A DNA stretch of 28,934 nt from an uncultured Faecalibacterium sp. (GTDB lineage Bacteria; Bacillota; Clostridia; Oscillospirales; Ruminococcaceae): NCBI GenBank assembly GCA_902463235.1, contig CABQER010000010.1:1-28934 (forward strand), in the 5' to 3' direction. The translations under genes and the position numbers were made by a program. The number at the start of each line of letters is the position of its first letter. Position 1 is the first letter of the stretch. The notes under the pieces are model-generated. The model was not told the DNA's origin. It made no database searches and saw only the letters and a list, made by a program, of their open reading frames with translations. Below are positions 21,728 through 28,611 of this stretch, in pieces.

Positions 21728-22579
21728 TTAGTTTTCCTCCTGCTCCAGCGCGGCGTATGCGGCGTTCAGTTCCTCAATTGCGATCTTGTACTCGTCATCG
21801 TTGGGGCCCTTGCCGTGCCAGTCTACAGAGTTGGTCATATAGGAAACGCCCTTGCCCTTTGTGGTGTCCATGATGATGCAGGTGGGCTTTGCAGTCTCTG
21901 CATGGAATGCCTGCATGGCGGCTTCGATCTGGTCGTAGTCGTGGCCGTCGATGGTGACGACATTGAAGTTGAAGGCCTTCAGCTTCTCTTCCAGCGGGGC
22001 GCTGTTCATCACGGTCTCGGTGGTGCCGTCGATCTGCAGATGGTTGCGGTCCAGCACAACGCACAGGTTGGAAAGGCCGTAGTGGGCGGCAAACATGAAG
22101 GCTTCCCAGCACTCGCCCTCTTCCACCTCGCCGTCGCCCACGATGGTGTAGACGTTGATGGGCTTGCCGGCGTGCTTGGCACCCAGTGCCATGCCGCAGG
22201 CGGCAGAGATGCCCTGACCCAGACTGCCGGTGGACATATCCACACCCGGGGTCTCGTTCATGTTGGGGTGGCCCTGCAGATAGCTGCCGATCTTACGCAG
22301 GGTCTTAAGGTCTTCCACCGGGAAATAGCCGCGCTCTGCCAGCGCTGCATACAGTGCCGGTGCAGCATGGCCCTTGGACAGCACCAGACGGTCGCGGTCG
22401 GCCTTCTTGGGGTCCTTCGGGTCAATGTTCATTTCCACGAAATAGAGGTAGCTCAGCAGCTCGGCGATATCCAGACTGCCGCCCGGATGGCCGCACTTTG
22501 CGCTGTGCGTGCCCTCGATCACGCCCATGCGGATGTGGCAGGCGTGCTTGGCCAGAGTAAGTTTTTCTGCATTTGTCAT
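21728..22579 (-). CDS. Transketolase, N-terminal subunit
   Basis: A 283-residue subunit carrying the thiamine diphosphate-binding half. Visible are SAKCGHPGGSLDIAELL, LSKGHAAPALYAAL, the region DMSTGSLGQGISAACGMALGAK, and the ThDP motif GDGEVEEGECWEA followed by the conserved Asn in VLDRNHLQIDG. Length is typical for split transketolase. GGGAGG lies before the ATG. The next gene starts one base after the stop, so the two are translated as a pair. Its promoter is at 22682-22710. Confidence 0.95.
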   Translation of the reverse strand: MTNAEKLTLAKHACHIRMGVIEGTHSAKCGHPGGSLDIAELLSYLYFVEMNIDPKDPKKADRDRLVLSKGHAAPALYAALAERGYFPVEDLKTLRKIGSYLQGHPNMNETPGVDMSTGSLGQGISAACGMALGAKHAGKPINVYTIVGDGEVEEGECWEAFMFAAHYGLSNLCVVLDRNHLQIDGTTETVMNSAPLEEKLKAFNFNVVTIDGHDYDQIEAAMQAFHAETAKPTCIIMDTTKGKGVSYMTNSVDWHGKGPNDDEYKIAIEELNAAYAALEQEEN

Positions 22580-22681
22580 GATGGTCCTCCCGTATGAACC
22601 TCAGATTTGCACATGTTCAAAAAAGCCTTTCGTCAGCGCCGGTGCAGTCCTGCTGCCCGCAGCGCGCTCTTTTTCAAGTTT

Positions 22682-22710
22682 ATATTAGCTATTCTATGCA
22701 AAAAGGTCAA
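22682..22710 (-). promoter_or_regulatory. Promoter of the transketolase operon
   Basis: On the minus strand TTGACC (22705-22710), 17 bases, TAATAT (22682-22687). A start near 22675 gives a leader of about 96 bases. I saw nothing recognisable in that leader. Confidence 0.65.
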
Positions 22711-22797
22711 GCTTCTTCATGCAAAATGTACACACGCGGGGAAATATGCATGGAAATTTGCCGCTTTTTGGTTAAATTGCAGGCTTTTTGCCGTATC

Positions 22798-22826
22798 TTG
22801 ACAAAGCCAGAGGCATCTGCTATATT
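22798..22826 (+). promoter_or_regulatory. Promoter of the ECF S-component transcription unit
   Basis: A perfect TTGACA (22798-22803), 17 bases, TATATT (22821-22826). The start would be near 22833, giving a long leader of about 226 bases before the ATG at 23059. Confidence 0.75.
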
Positions 22827-22837
22827 TTTCACAGATT

Positions 22838-22989
22838 CCGGCACGAAGCCGGGTGTGCGGACAGAAGCCCGTGTTCTCCATCCTGATGGAGCATTTTATC
22901 CACCGCTGCGCTTACGCAGCGGTGCAGCGTAAAGCCCACAGGGGGCCTTTGCGTTCTGCCATCTTATTTTTGCTGCTATAGACACCACG
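22838..22989 (+). ncRNA. Structured leader, candidate riboswitch-like element of unknown class
   Basis: Four successive hairpins are visible: CCGGC/GCCGG (22838-22842 with 22848-22852), CTCCATC/GATGGAG (22876-22882 with 22885-22891), CACCGCTGCG/CGCAGCGGTG (22901-22910 with 22915-22924) and AGCGTAAAGCCC with GGGCCTTTGCGTT (22926-22937 with 22943-22955, one bulge, two G-U). An intrinsic terminator then precedes the coding region. Promoter, structured domain, terminator and vitamin-type transporter is the classical riboswitch layout. I do not find the conserved cores of TPP, cobalamin, FMN, preQ1 or THF switches. Confidence 0.5.
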
Positions 22990-23033
22990 AAGGGGTCTGC
23001 CGTTGGCTTGTAAGCCGGGCAGACCCCTTTTTT
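22990..23033 (+). terminator. Intrinsic terminator in the leader of the ECF S-component gene
   Basis: AAGGGGTCTGCC (22990-23001) pairs perfectly with GGCAGACCCCTT (23018-23029), with an inner GGCTT/AAGCC, and six T follow (23028-23033). It lies just before the ribosome site AAAGGAGG (23042-23049). Full-length mRNA therefore requires read-through or antitermination. Confidence 0.9.
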
Positions 23034-23058
23034 GTCTGGCCAAAGGAGGAAGCTTTTT

Positions 23059-23595
23059 ATGAAAACGAACCCCCATTCCACCACCCGCAGCCTCGTGCTG
23101 GCTGCACTGTTCCTTGCACTGGCCTTTGTGCTGCCCATGATCACCGGCCATGTGCCGCAGGTGGGCAACATGCTGTGCCCGATGCACTTTCCCATTCTGC
23201 TGTGCGGCTTTGTGCTGGGCGGCCCATGGGGCCTTGCCGTGGGCTTCATTGCTCCGCTGGTGCGGTCGGTGCTGTTCGGCATGCCGCCCATGTTCCCCAT
23301 CGCCATCTCCATGGCCTTTGAGCTGGCCGCATACGGCCTTGTGTCCGGCGCGCTCTGGCGCAAGGTGAAGCACACCGTGCCCATGATGTACGCTTCTCTT
23401 GTCACCGCCATGGTGGCAGGCCGTTTGGTCTGGGGTGCAGTACGCTTTGTGCTGGCCGGCCTGACCGGTTCCAGCTTCCCGTTCAGCGCGTTTTTGTCCG
23501 GCGCGCTGCTCACCGCTGTGCCGGGCATCGTGGCTCAGCTGGTGCTCATCCCGCTGATTCTGATTGCTCTGCAGAAGGCAAAGTTCATGGATTGA
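23059..23595 (+). CDS. ECF transporter S-component, substrate unknown
   Basis: A 178-residue membrane protein with about five or six hydrophobic helices, the size of ECF substrate-binding subunits. It starts TTRSLVLAALFLALAFVLPMITG, contains NMLCPMHFPILLCGFVLGGPWGLAVGFIAPLVRSVLFGMPPMFP and ends with a hydrophobic helix and a short Lys-rich tail. These subunits bind vitamins or their precursors and borrow a shared EcfA-EcfA'-EcfT module encoded elsewhere. It is not the QueT, ThiW or BioY pattern as I know them; the ligand is unknown. ATG 23059 is 9 bases after AAAGGAGG. The preceding leader terminator suggests control by ligand level. Confidence 0.88.
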   Translation: MKTNPHSTTRSLVLAALFLALAFVLPMITGHVPQVGNMLCPMHFPILLCGFVLGGPWGLAVGFIAPLVRSVLFGMPPMFPIAISMAFELAAYGLVSGALWRKVKHTVPMMYASLVTAMVAGRLVWGAVRFVLAGLTGSSFPFSAFLSGALLTAVPGIVAQLVLIPLILIALQKAKFMD

Positions 23596-23628
23596 CTTAC
23601 TATTTAGGCTGCCCTCCGCTTTGCTCTG

Positions 23629-23740
23629 CAACGGCAACGACCGCTGCCTGCGGCAGAAACAAGGAGGAGCCGTTGGGGCTGCGGCCTGCTGGGTGCGAGT
23701 GCCGCCTAAGGCACGAAGCAGACACAGGGAGCCGCAACCC
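23629..23740 (+). ncRNA. Candidate structured RNA downstream of the ECF gene
   Basis: Two nested stems can be drawn. Stem 1: CAACGGC (23629-23635) with GCCGTTG (23669-23675), enclosing CTGCC/GGCAG (23644-23648 with 23652-23656). Stem 2: GGG-C-TGCGGC (23676-23685) with GCCGCA-A-CCC (23731-23740), enclosing CTGCT/AGCAG (23686-23690 with 23717-23721) and then GTGCC/GGCAC (23699-23703 with 23710-23714). No credible reading frame fits. A strong terminator follows at 23775. It may be a small RNA processed from, or transcribed with, the ECF mRNA; I see no clear separate promoter. Confidence 0.4.
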
Positions 23741-23774
23741 GAATATCTTCAGCGGAAATTTTATTTTTATTATT

Positions 23775-23815
23775 ACAGAAGAGCAGCGGCTGCGGCCGCT
23801 GCTCTTCTGTTTTTT
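23775..23815 (+). terminator. Strong terminator closing the ECF/RNA unit
   Basis: ACAGAAGAGCAGCGGC (23775-23790) pairs perfectly over 16 bases with 23795-23810 around TGCG, followed by T at 23810-23815. Confidence 0.93.
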
Positions 23816-23876
23816 CACGGGAGGGGCCGTAATGAAAACGCCCTGCTGCCCGTTACATCTTTTCCCGTAAAAAGCG

Positions 23877-24031
23877 AAAGGGCTGTTGCCAAGAACTCCC
23901 TCAGTCACGGCTTCGCCGCGCCAGCTCCCTCACGGAGGGAGCCTGACATGACGGTAAGCTGTGAAGCCTCCCTCATTGAGGGAGGTGGCATCGCGTAAGC
24001 GATGTCGGAAGGAGTTTGGCAACAGCCCTTT
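23877..24031. repeat. Compound palindromic repeat, copy D
   Basis: The longest outer arms of the family: AAAGGGCTGTTGCCAA (23877-23892) with TTGGCAACAGCCCTTT (24016-24031), continuing with AACTCC/GGAGTT. Inside are GCTCCCTC/GAGGGAGC-type and CCTCCCTC/GAGGGAGG hairpins and a GGCATCGC-GTAA-GCGATGTC hairpin. Copies B and D share the ACTCC...GGAGT type of outer arm. It lies in the convergent gap, 18 bases from the stop of the symporter gene, and can terminate both sides. Confidence 0.85.
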
Positions 24032-24049
24032 TCTATATTTTTAAATTTT

Positions 24050-25309
24050 TCAGTTCTTCTTATTACCGGTCAGGAACTCCGGCAGGGGCTTGCCCTGCTT
24101 GCTCCACTGATGGTACTCTGCCGTAGCAGCGAACTCCACGTCACCGGCAGAGTTCAGGGCAGTCTCAACAGAGTCCTGCACCACGCCGATGATGAAGCCG
24201 ACACCCACCATCTGCATGGCGACATCGTTGGAGATGCCGAACAGGGAGCAGGCCATGGGGATCAGCAGCAGGGAACCGCCGGCCACGCCGGAAGCACCGC
24301 AGGCACCCAGAGCGCTCATAGCGCTCAGCACGATGGCTGCAGGCAGAGACACCTGAATGCCCAAGGTGTTGGCAGCGGCCAGCGTCATGATGGTGATGGT
24401 GATGGCGGCACCGTCCATGTTGATGGTAGCGCCCAGCGGGATGGAGACGGAGTACATATCCTTGTCCAGACCCAGCTTTTCGCACAGGGCCATGTTCACG
24501 GGGATGTTGGCGGCGGAGCTGCGGGTGAAGAAGGCGGTCAGGCCGGACTCGCGCAGGCAGCGGAACACCAGCGGATAGGGGTTGCAGCCCAGATAGATAA
24601 ACATGATGAAGGGGGAGACGATGAGGGCCATGAACAGCATGGTGCCCACCAGCAGGGCCAGCAGCTTGCCGTACTGGGTAAAGATGGCAAGGCCGTTGCC
24701 GGAAACATTGGTGTAGACCAGACCCATGATGCCGAAGGGTGCCAGATTGATGATCCAGCGCACGATCTGGGAGACCGCATCGGCGGTGTTTGCCATAAAG
24801 GTCTTGGTGGTGTCAGAGCCGATCTTCTTCATGGCTACGCCGAACATGCAGGCCCAGAACAGGATGCCGATGTAGTTGCCGCTCATGATGGCACTGACGG
24901 GGTTTGCCACAAAGTTGGTGAGCAGAGTGCCCATCACTTCGCCCAGACCCTGCGGCACCACGTCCGACTGGGCAGCGTCTGCCAGCACGACCGTGACCGG
25001 GAACATAAAGCTGGTCGCCACTGCGATGGCCGCAGCCAGAAAGGTGGTGAGCATGTACAGCCAGATGACCGTGCCGAAGCGGCGGTCCAGCTTGGAAGAG
25101 CCCTGTGCCAGAGCACTTGCCACAATCACGAACACCAGCACCGGGGCGATGCCCTTCAGTGCGCCAACGAACAGGTTGCCCAGTTCACCCACCCAGCCTG
25201 CACCGGGGGCCACCAGAGCCAGCACCGCACCGATGATCAGACCGATCAGAATGCGAACGATCAGGCTGATGCCGTTGTAGCGGGCAACTGCCTTGTTCAA
25301 CGTTTTCAT
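24050..25309 (-). CDS. sstT: Serine/threonine:Na+ symporter, SstT-like (DAACS family)
   Basis: A 419-residue polytopic membrane protein of the dicarboxylate/amino acid:cation symporter family. The unwound substrate/Na+ region reads YSVSIPLGATINMDGAAITI, and a second reentrant region LPAAIVLSAMSALGACGASGVAGGSLLLIP is present. TRSSAANIPVNMALCEKLGLDKD matches SstT better than glutamate carriers. Length fits SstT (about 410-420). ATG 25309 is preceded by AGAGGAG; the frame extends to 25369 without a ribosome site. It is transcribed from a promoter overlapped by a cre-like site. The role is serine and threonine uptake. Confidence 0.9.
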   Translation of the reverse strand: MKTLNKAVARYNGISLIVRILIGLIIGAVLALVAPGAGWVGELGNLFVGALKGIAPVLVFVIVASALAQGSSKLDRRFGTVIWLYMLTTFLAAAIAVATSFMFPVTVVLADAAQSDVVPQGLGEVMGTLLTNFVANPVSAIMSGNYIGILFWACMFGVAMKKIGSDTTKTFMANTADAVSQIVRWIINLAPFGIMGLVYTNVSGNGLAIFTQYGKLLALLVGTMLFMALIVSPFIMFIYLGCNPYPLVFRCLRESGLTAFFTRSSAANIPVNMALCEKLGLDKDMYSVSIPLGATINMDGAAITITIMTLAAANTLGIQVSLPAAIVLSAMSALGACGASGVAGGSLLLIPMACSLFGISNDVAMQMVGVGFIIGVVQDSVETALNSAGDVEFAATAEYHQWSKQGKPLPEFLTGNKKN

Positions 25310-25380
25310 ATAGACACTCCTCTTTCCTATTGTACGCCAATGGCGCACAGTTTCCTGTCTCTTACACAAGGACGGGTGTT

Positions 25381-25419
25381 ATTATAGCACATACGGCAGA
25401 GAAATGAAAGCGTTTTCAG
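25381..25419 (-). promoter_or_regulatory. sstT promoter with an overlapping cre-like (CcpA) site
   Basis: On the minus strand an extended -10, TGC-TATAAT, has its hexamer at 25381-25386. The -35 position (TTTCAT, 25404-25409) lies inside a palindromic TGAAAACGCTTTCA (25405-25418) that fits the CcpA consensus WTGNAANCGNWNNCAW except for its first base. CcpA bound here would repress. The leader is about 66 bases. Apart from this site and the terminator at 25569-25605, the 338-base gap between the two genes shows nothing recognisable. Confidence 0.65.
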
Positions 25420-25568
25420 ACATTTTTCGTTCACAAATTTGTATTCAGGTCGGTGCCCATGGGGGTTTTCCGTTGATCTGTATTTGTGGCAAGGACAGGT
25501 TTGGCCGTTCGCGGCTTCGTTCTCTCCGTCACCGTCGAGCGGCGCAGGGCGGAGCGAGCGGGGGCAAA

Positions 25569-25605
25569 CAAAAAAGCCTGCGTGCGCAGTCCTGCATGGC
25601 AGGCT
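25569..25605 (-). terminator. Terminator after the GNAT gene
   Basis: AGCCTGC (25575-25581) and GCAGGCT (25599-25605) pair around a 17-base loop that can form extra pairs. Six or more T follow on the minus strand (25569-25574). Confidence 0.7.
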
Positions 25606-25647
25606 CTGCATCCGCAGACCGGAGCTCTTTGGGGGTGTATTCTATTT

Positions 25648-26151
25648 TCAACCCAGCGGCTGGGTGGGGGCAAGCTTCTGGTAGGCAAAGCGGGGCGAGC
25701 CGTCTGCCACATGGATGATGCCGCAGCGGGTAAAGCCGTTCTTTTCCAGCAGATGCTGCATGATCTTGTTATCGGCGTGGGTGTCGGCACGCAGGCTCTG
25801 GCAGTGCTCCATGCTCCAGTCCAGCACGGCCTTGCCCACGCCCTTGTGCTTTCCGGCCGATGCCAGACGGTGCACCGTGCCATAGGGCAGGGTATCGTCC
25901 AGCCACTGGCCGTCCTCAATAGCGGCGTAGGTGGGGTCTGCCCCCAGAATAAAGGCAAATACGGCCTCGATCTGGCCGTTGACCACATAGAGGAACAACC
26001 GGTTCGAGTCAATATCCTCCTCCAGCAATTCCTGCGGCGGGAAATTATCCCCCCACTGGGTCGGGTTGCCAGATGCCTTCATGACTGCACGTGCATGGGC
26101 GTAGATCTTCAGGATCTGGGGCAGATCCCCTCTCACTGCTCCACGAAACAT
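25648..26151 (-). CDS. GNAT family N-acetyltransferase
   Basis: A 167-residue GCN5-related acetyltransferase. It begins RGAVRGDLPQILKIYAHARAVM, the usual first strand and helix. The beta-sheet region has RLFLYVVNGQIEAVFAFILG. The acetyl-CoA loop is degenerate, HRLASAGKHKGVGKAVLDWSMEHC (pattern K-x-x-G-V-G-K-A). The last strand and helix are NKIMQHLLEKNGFTRCGIIHV, typical of small-molecule or peptide acetyltransferases of unknown substrate. GAGGTGG precedes the ATG. It lies downstream of the AraC-like gene on the same strand but is separated from it by a terminator further upstream (26284-26339). Confidence 0.9.
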   Translation of the reverse strand: MFRGAVRGDLPQILKIYAHARAVMKASGNPTQWGDNFPPQELLEEDIDSNRLFLYVVNGQIEAVFAFILGADPTYAAIEDGQWLDDTLPYGTVHRLASAGKHKGVGKAVLDWSMEHCQSLRADTHADNKIMQHLLEKNGFTRCGIIHVADGSPRFAYQKLAPTQPLG

Positions 26152-26283
26152 TCATTCCACCTCGTCTTTTCTGCGCTGCGCTCGGTTCGGCACAGCACTT
26201 TGAGAATTGTTCTTATTGTACTACAAATTACCATAAAAATCCAGTTCCCGCACCAAAGTACCCTAAAATGCTCCAAAACGGCA

Positions 26284-26339
26284 AAAAGCAGGGGCTGCTG
26301 CACTTTCGGCTAAAACGATGTGCAGCAGTCCCTGCTTTT
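26284..26339 (-). terminator. Terminator after the AraC-like gene
   Basis: AAAAGCAGGGGCTGCTGCAC (26284-26303) pairs along its 20 bases, with one mismatch, with the segment at 26320-26339. The minus-strand exit is T-rich. Confidence 0.85.
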
Positions 26340-26351
26340 AGAGCAAGTACC

Positions 26352-26741
26352 TTATGCGCTGGCGCGGCCATGGCCGGTGCGCACCAGCCGGTATTCCCGC
26401 GGGCTGAGACCATACCGCTCGTGGAACAGGCGGTAGAAATAGCTGGTGTTCTCGTAGCCCACCAGAGAAATGATCTGCTGGATGTTCATGTCGCTGCGGC
26501 GCAGCATGCGGGCAGCGGTCTCCATACGGTGCTTTTGCAGCAATTCCTTATAGGTGCGTCCGGTCTGGGCACGCACGCACTCGCTGACATATGCCAGCGA
26601 AACGCCGTACTCCCGTGCCACGTTGGAAAGGCTTGCTTCGCGGTAATTCTGGGTGATCTCTTTGAGTGCCGCCTGCACCAGTGCTTCGCGGCTGACCGTT
26701 CCGGCCCTGACTTCCGGCAGGATAGGATTCGTCTGTGTCAT
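26352..26741 (-). CDS. Short AraC-family regulator, DNA-binding domain only
   Basis: A 129-residue protein consisting almost only of the AraC/XylS double helix-turn-helix. The first HTH reads ASLSNVAREYGVSLAYVSECVRAQTGRTYKELL. The second is MNIQQIISLVGYENTSYFYRLFHERYGLSPREYR, the canonical AraC signature. No ligand-binding or response-regulator domain is present, as in MarA/SoxS-type proteins. I place the start at ATG 26741 because GGAGG lies 7 bases upstream. The frame runs on to 26804, but that part is the leader hairpin at 26762-26804 and has no ribosome site. Targets are unknown. Confidence 0.85.
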   Translation of the reverse strand: MTQTNPILPEVRAGTVSREALVQAALKEITQNYREASLSNVAREYGVSLAYVSECVRAQTGRTYKELLQKHRMETAARMLRRSDMNIQQIISLVGYENTSYFYRLFHERYGLSPREYRLVRTGHGRASA

Positions 26742-26761
26742 CTGCGTTTCCTCCGTAAAGG

Positions 26762-26827
26762 GTGCGGCGGGCGGGGACTGGGGGATGTCGGACGCCCGCC
26801 GCACAGGGAATGGCGGCTCCTGCCGCC
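26762..26827 (-). promoter_or_regulatory. GC-rich hairpins in the leader of the AraC-like gene
   Basis: GTGCGGCGGGCG (26762-26773) pairs perfectly over 12 bases with CGCCCGCCGCAC (26793-26804), ending about 7 bases from the ribosome site. GGCGGC/GCCGCC (26812-26817 with 26822-26827) forms a second, smaller hairpin. They could control translation, or they may be a single copy of another palindromic repeat. Confidence 0.5.
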
Positions 26828-26904
26828 CTACACCTCAGATACGAACCGACGCACCGGAATATTGCAGAAAGCTAAAAAATTTTTAGTCAATTTTCGTCCT
26901 GCAG

Positions 26905-26943
26905 AAAAAGACCGCTTCCGCACCGGGCAGAAACGGCCTTTTT
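26905..26943 (-). terminator. Terminator after phoU
   Basis: AAAAAGACCGCTTC near 26905-26918 pairs with GAAACGGCCTTTTT near 26930-26943, with a few G-U pairs. On the minus strand it ends in a T-run. Confidence 0.75.
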
Positions 26944-26993
26944 CAGGAGAAATAAAGAAAACACGAACCCTCAAAAATGAGGAAGGGAAATGC

Positions 26994-27662
26994 TCAGAAC
27001 ATGCTCTCGTCCTTATAGCGGCCGGTGCGCACGAACTGCACCCACTCGGCCACATTCACGGCGTGGTCGCCGATGCGCTCCAGATACTTAATGACCATCA
27101 GCAGGTCCAGCGCTGCGTCCACCTTGCCGGGGTCTTCGGCGATCTCCTGCGCCAGCTGATGCTTGATGGCATTGAAGTCGTAATCCACCGCGTCGTCTGC
27201 GGCGATCACCCTGCGGGCGGCATTTTCGTCCTCTGCCGTCAGGGCATCGAGGGCATCCAGGATCATCTGGTGGGCCTTTTTGCCCATGGCAATGGCCTGA
27301 CTTACCGCCGGGTCGCCCTCTTTGCGGACGGTGACAAGGTGGGGGATGATCTCGGCGATGTCGGCGGCATGGTCGCCGATGCGCTCAATATCCGTGACCA
27401 CCTTCATGGCAGTGGAGATGCGGCGCAGATCGCCTGCCACCGGCTGCTGACGCAGCAGCAACGTCATGCAGCGGTGCTCGATATCCCGCTCCATATTGTT
27501 GATGCGGGCATCCTCCTTCACGATGGCCGCAGCCGCATCGGCATCAGCAACGCAGAGCGCTTCCAGAACGTTCTCCACGGCATCGGCAGAGTTGCGGCCC
27601 ATTTCGGTCAGCGAATTTTTCAGCGATTCCAGATCGGTGTCGTACTGTTTACGGATACTCAT
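26994..27662 (-). CDS. phoU: Phosphate signalling protein PhoU
   Basis: A 222-residue, all-helical protein made of two similar three-helix halves. Each half carries the metal-binding repeat: STAMKVVTDIERIGDHAADIAE in the first and LLMVIKYLERIGDHAVNVAEW in the second (E-R-I-G-D-H-A core). PhoU links the Pst phosphate transporter to phosphate control of gene expression and limits uptake. It is last in the pstA-pstB-phoU order, 14 bases after pstB, with GGAGG before its ATG. No PhoR/PhoB genes are in the window. Confidence 0.96.
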   Translation of the reverse strand: MSIRKQYDTDLESLKNSLTEMGRNSADAVENVLEALCVADADAAAAIVKEDARINNMERDIEHRCMTLLLRQQPVAGDLRRISTAMKVVTDIERIGDHAADIAEIIPHLVTVRKEGDPAVSQAIAMGKKAHQMILDALDALTAEDENAARRVIAADDAVDYDFNAIKHQLAQEIAEDPGKVDAALDLLMVIKYLERIGDHAVNVAEWVQFVRTGRYKDESMF

Positions 27663-27676
27663 AGCTGTTTCCTCCT

Positions 27677-28444
27677 TTAACCGAACCGACCGGAAATGTA
27701 GTCCTCGGTGCGTTTATCCTGCGGTGCGCTGAAGATCTGGGCCGTGGGGCCCACTTCCACCAGCTCGCCCAGCAGGAAGAAGGCGGTGCGGTCACTGATA
27801 CGGGCCGCCTGCTGCATGTTGTGGGTAACGATGACCACCGTGTAGTTCTTCTTCAGCTCACTCATCAGCTCCTCCACCTTCATGGTGGAGCCGGGGTCCA
27901 GTGCGCTGGTGGGTTCGTCCATCAGCAGCACTTCGGGCTTCACCGCCAGTGCACGGGCGATGCACAGACGCTGCTGCTGGCCGCCGGAAAGGCCCAGCGC
28001 ACTCTTTTTCAGGCGGTCCTTCACCTCGTCCCACAGGGCCGCGCCCCGCAGAGAGCTTTCCACCAGCTCGTCCAGCTCAGCCTTATTGCGCACGCCGTGC
28101 AGCTTGGGGCCGTAGGTGATATTGTCGTAAATGCTCATGGGGAAGGGATTGGCCTTCTGGAACACCATGCCCACCCGGCGGCGCAGGTCTGTAAGCTGCA
28201 TTTCCCGGGCAAAGATGTCCTCGCCCTTCAGCCGCACATCGCCCTCGATGCGCACATTCGGCACAAGGTCGTTCATGCGGTTGAGGGTCTTTAAAAAGGT
28301 GGACTTGCCGCAGCCGGAAGGGCCGATGAGAGCGGTGATCTCCCGCTCGCCCACGTCCAGCGAAATGCCTTTCAGCGCCTTGAAGTCGCCGTACCAGAGG
28401 TTCAGGTCTTTTGCCGATATCACCGGCACATTCGTGTTTTCCAT
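27677..28444 (-). CDS. pstB: Phosphate ABC transporter ATPase
   Basis: A 255-residue ABC ATPase energising high-affinity phosphate uptake. Walker A is GPSGCGKST, followed by the PstB-typical FLKTLNRMNDLVP. The signature is LSGGQQQRLCIARALA, Walker B is VLLMDEPTSALDP, and the switch histidine is in VIVTHNMQQAARISD. ATG 28444 has GAGGT about 7 bases upstream; the frame extends to 28531 only through repeat E. PstB works with the PstA and PstC membrane subunits and the PstS binding protein; only pstA is visible here. Confidence 0.96.
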   Translation of the reverse strand: MENTNVPVISAKDLNLWYGDFKALKGISLDVGEREITALIGPSGCGKSTFLKTLNRMNDLVPNVRIEGDVRLKGEDIFAREMQLTDLRRRVGMVFQKANPFPMSIYDNITYGPKLHGVRNKAELDELVESSLRGAALWDEVKDRLKKSALGLSGGQQQRLCIARALAVKPEVLLMDEPTSALDPGSTMKVEELMSELKKNYTVVIVTHNMQQAARISDRTAFFLLGELVEVGPTAQIFSAPQDKRTEDYISGRFG

Positions 28445-28470
28445 AGAATACCTCATTGTTGAATTGGAAC

Positions 28471-28602
28471 AAACCCTCTCAGTCACGCCTGACGGCGTGC
28501 CAGCTCCCCCGAAGGGGGAGCTTTTGATCATCTGCCGGTCAGCACCACTCTAGCTCCCCCTTTGGGGGAGCTGGCATTGCGCAGCAATGACTGAGAGGGT
28601 TT
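28471..28602. repeat. Compound palindromic repeat, copy E, between pstA and pstB
   Basis: The clearest copy: outer arms AAACCCTCTCAGTCA (28471-28485) and TGACTGAGAGGGTTT (28588-28602), 15 bp without mismatch. Inside are four hairpins: CACGCC/GGCGTG (28484-28489 with 28494-28499), AGCTCCCCC/GGGGGAGCT (28502-28510 with 28514-28522), AGCTCCCCC/GGGGGAGCT again (28552-28560 with 28564-28572) and CATTGC/GCAATG (28575-28580 with 28584-28589). It fills the gap between pstA and pstB. Confidence 0.9.
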
Positions 28603-28611
28603 CTTCTCTTT

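Noticed and set aside
22833..22989. TPP, cobalamin, preQ1 or THF riboswitch
   Set aside because: The conserved core sequences I know for these classes are not visible. It is kept as unclassified.
23592..23603. Promoter for the RNA candidate (TTGACT near the ECF stop codon)
   Set aside because: No -10 element lies at a workable distance; TACTAT is far too close. Separate initiation is not supported.
28445..28531. Extended N-terminus for PstB
   Set aside because: The extension reads through the CTCCC hairpins of repeat E and has no ribosome site.
2762..28602. CRISPR-like repeats
   Set aside because: The repeated blocks are palindromic elements dispersed over 26 kb, not short direct repeats with regular spacers, and no cas genes are present.
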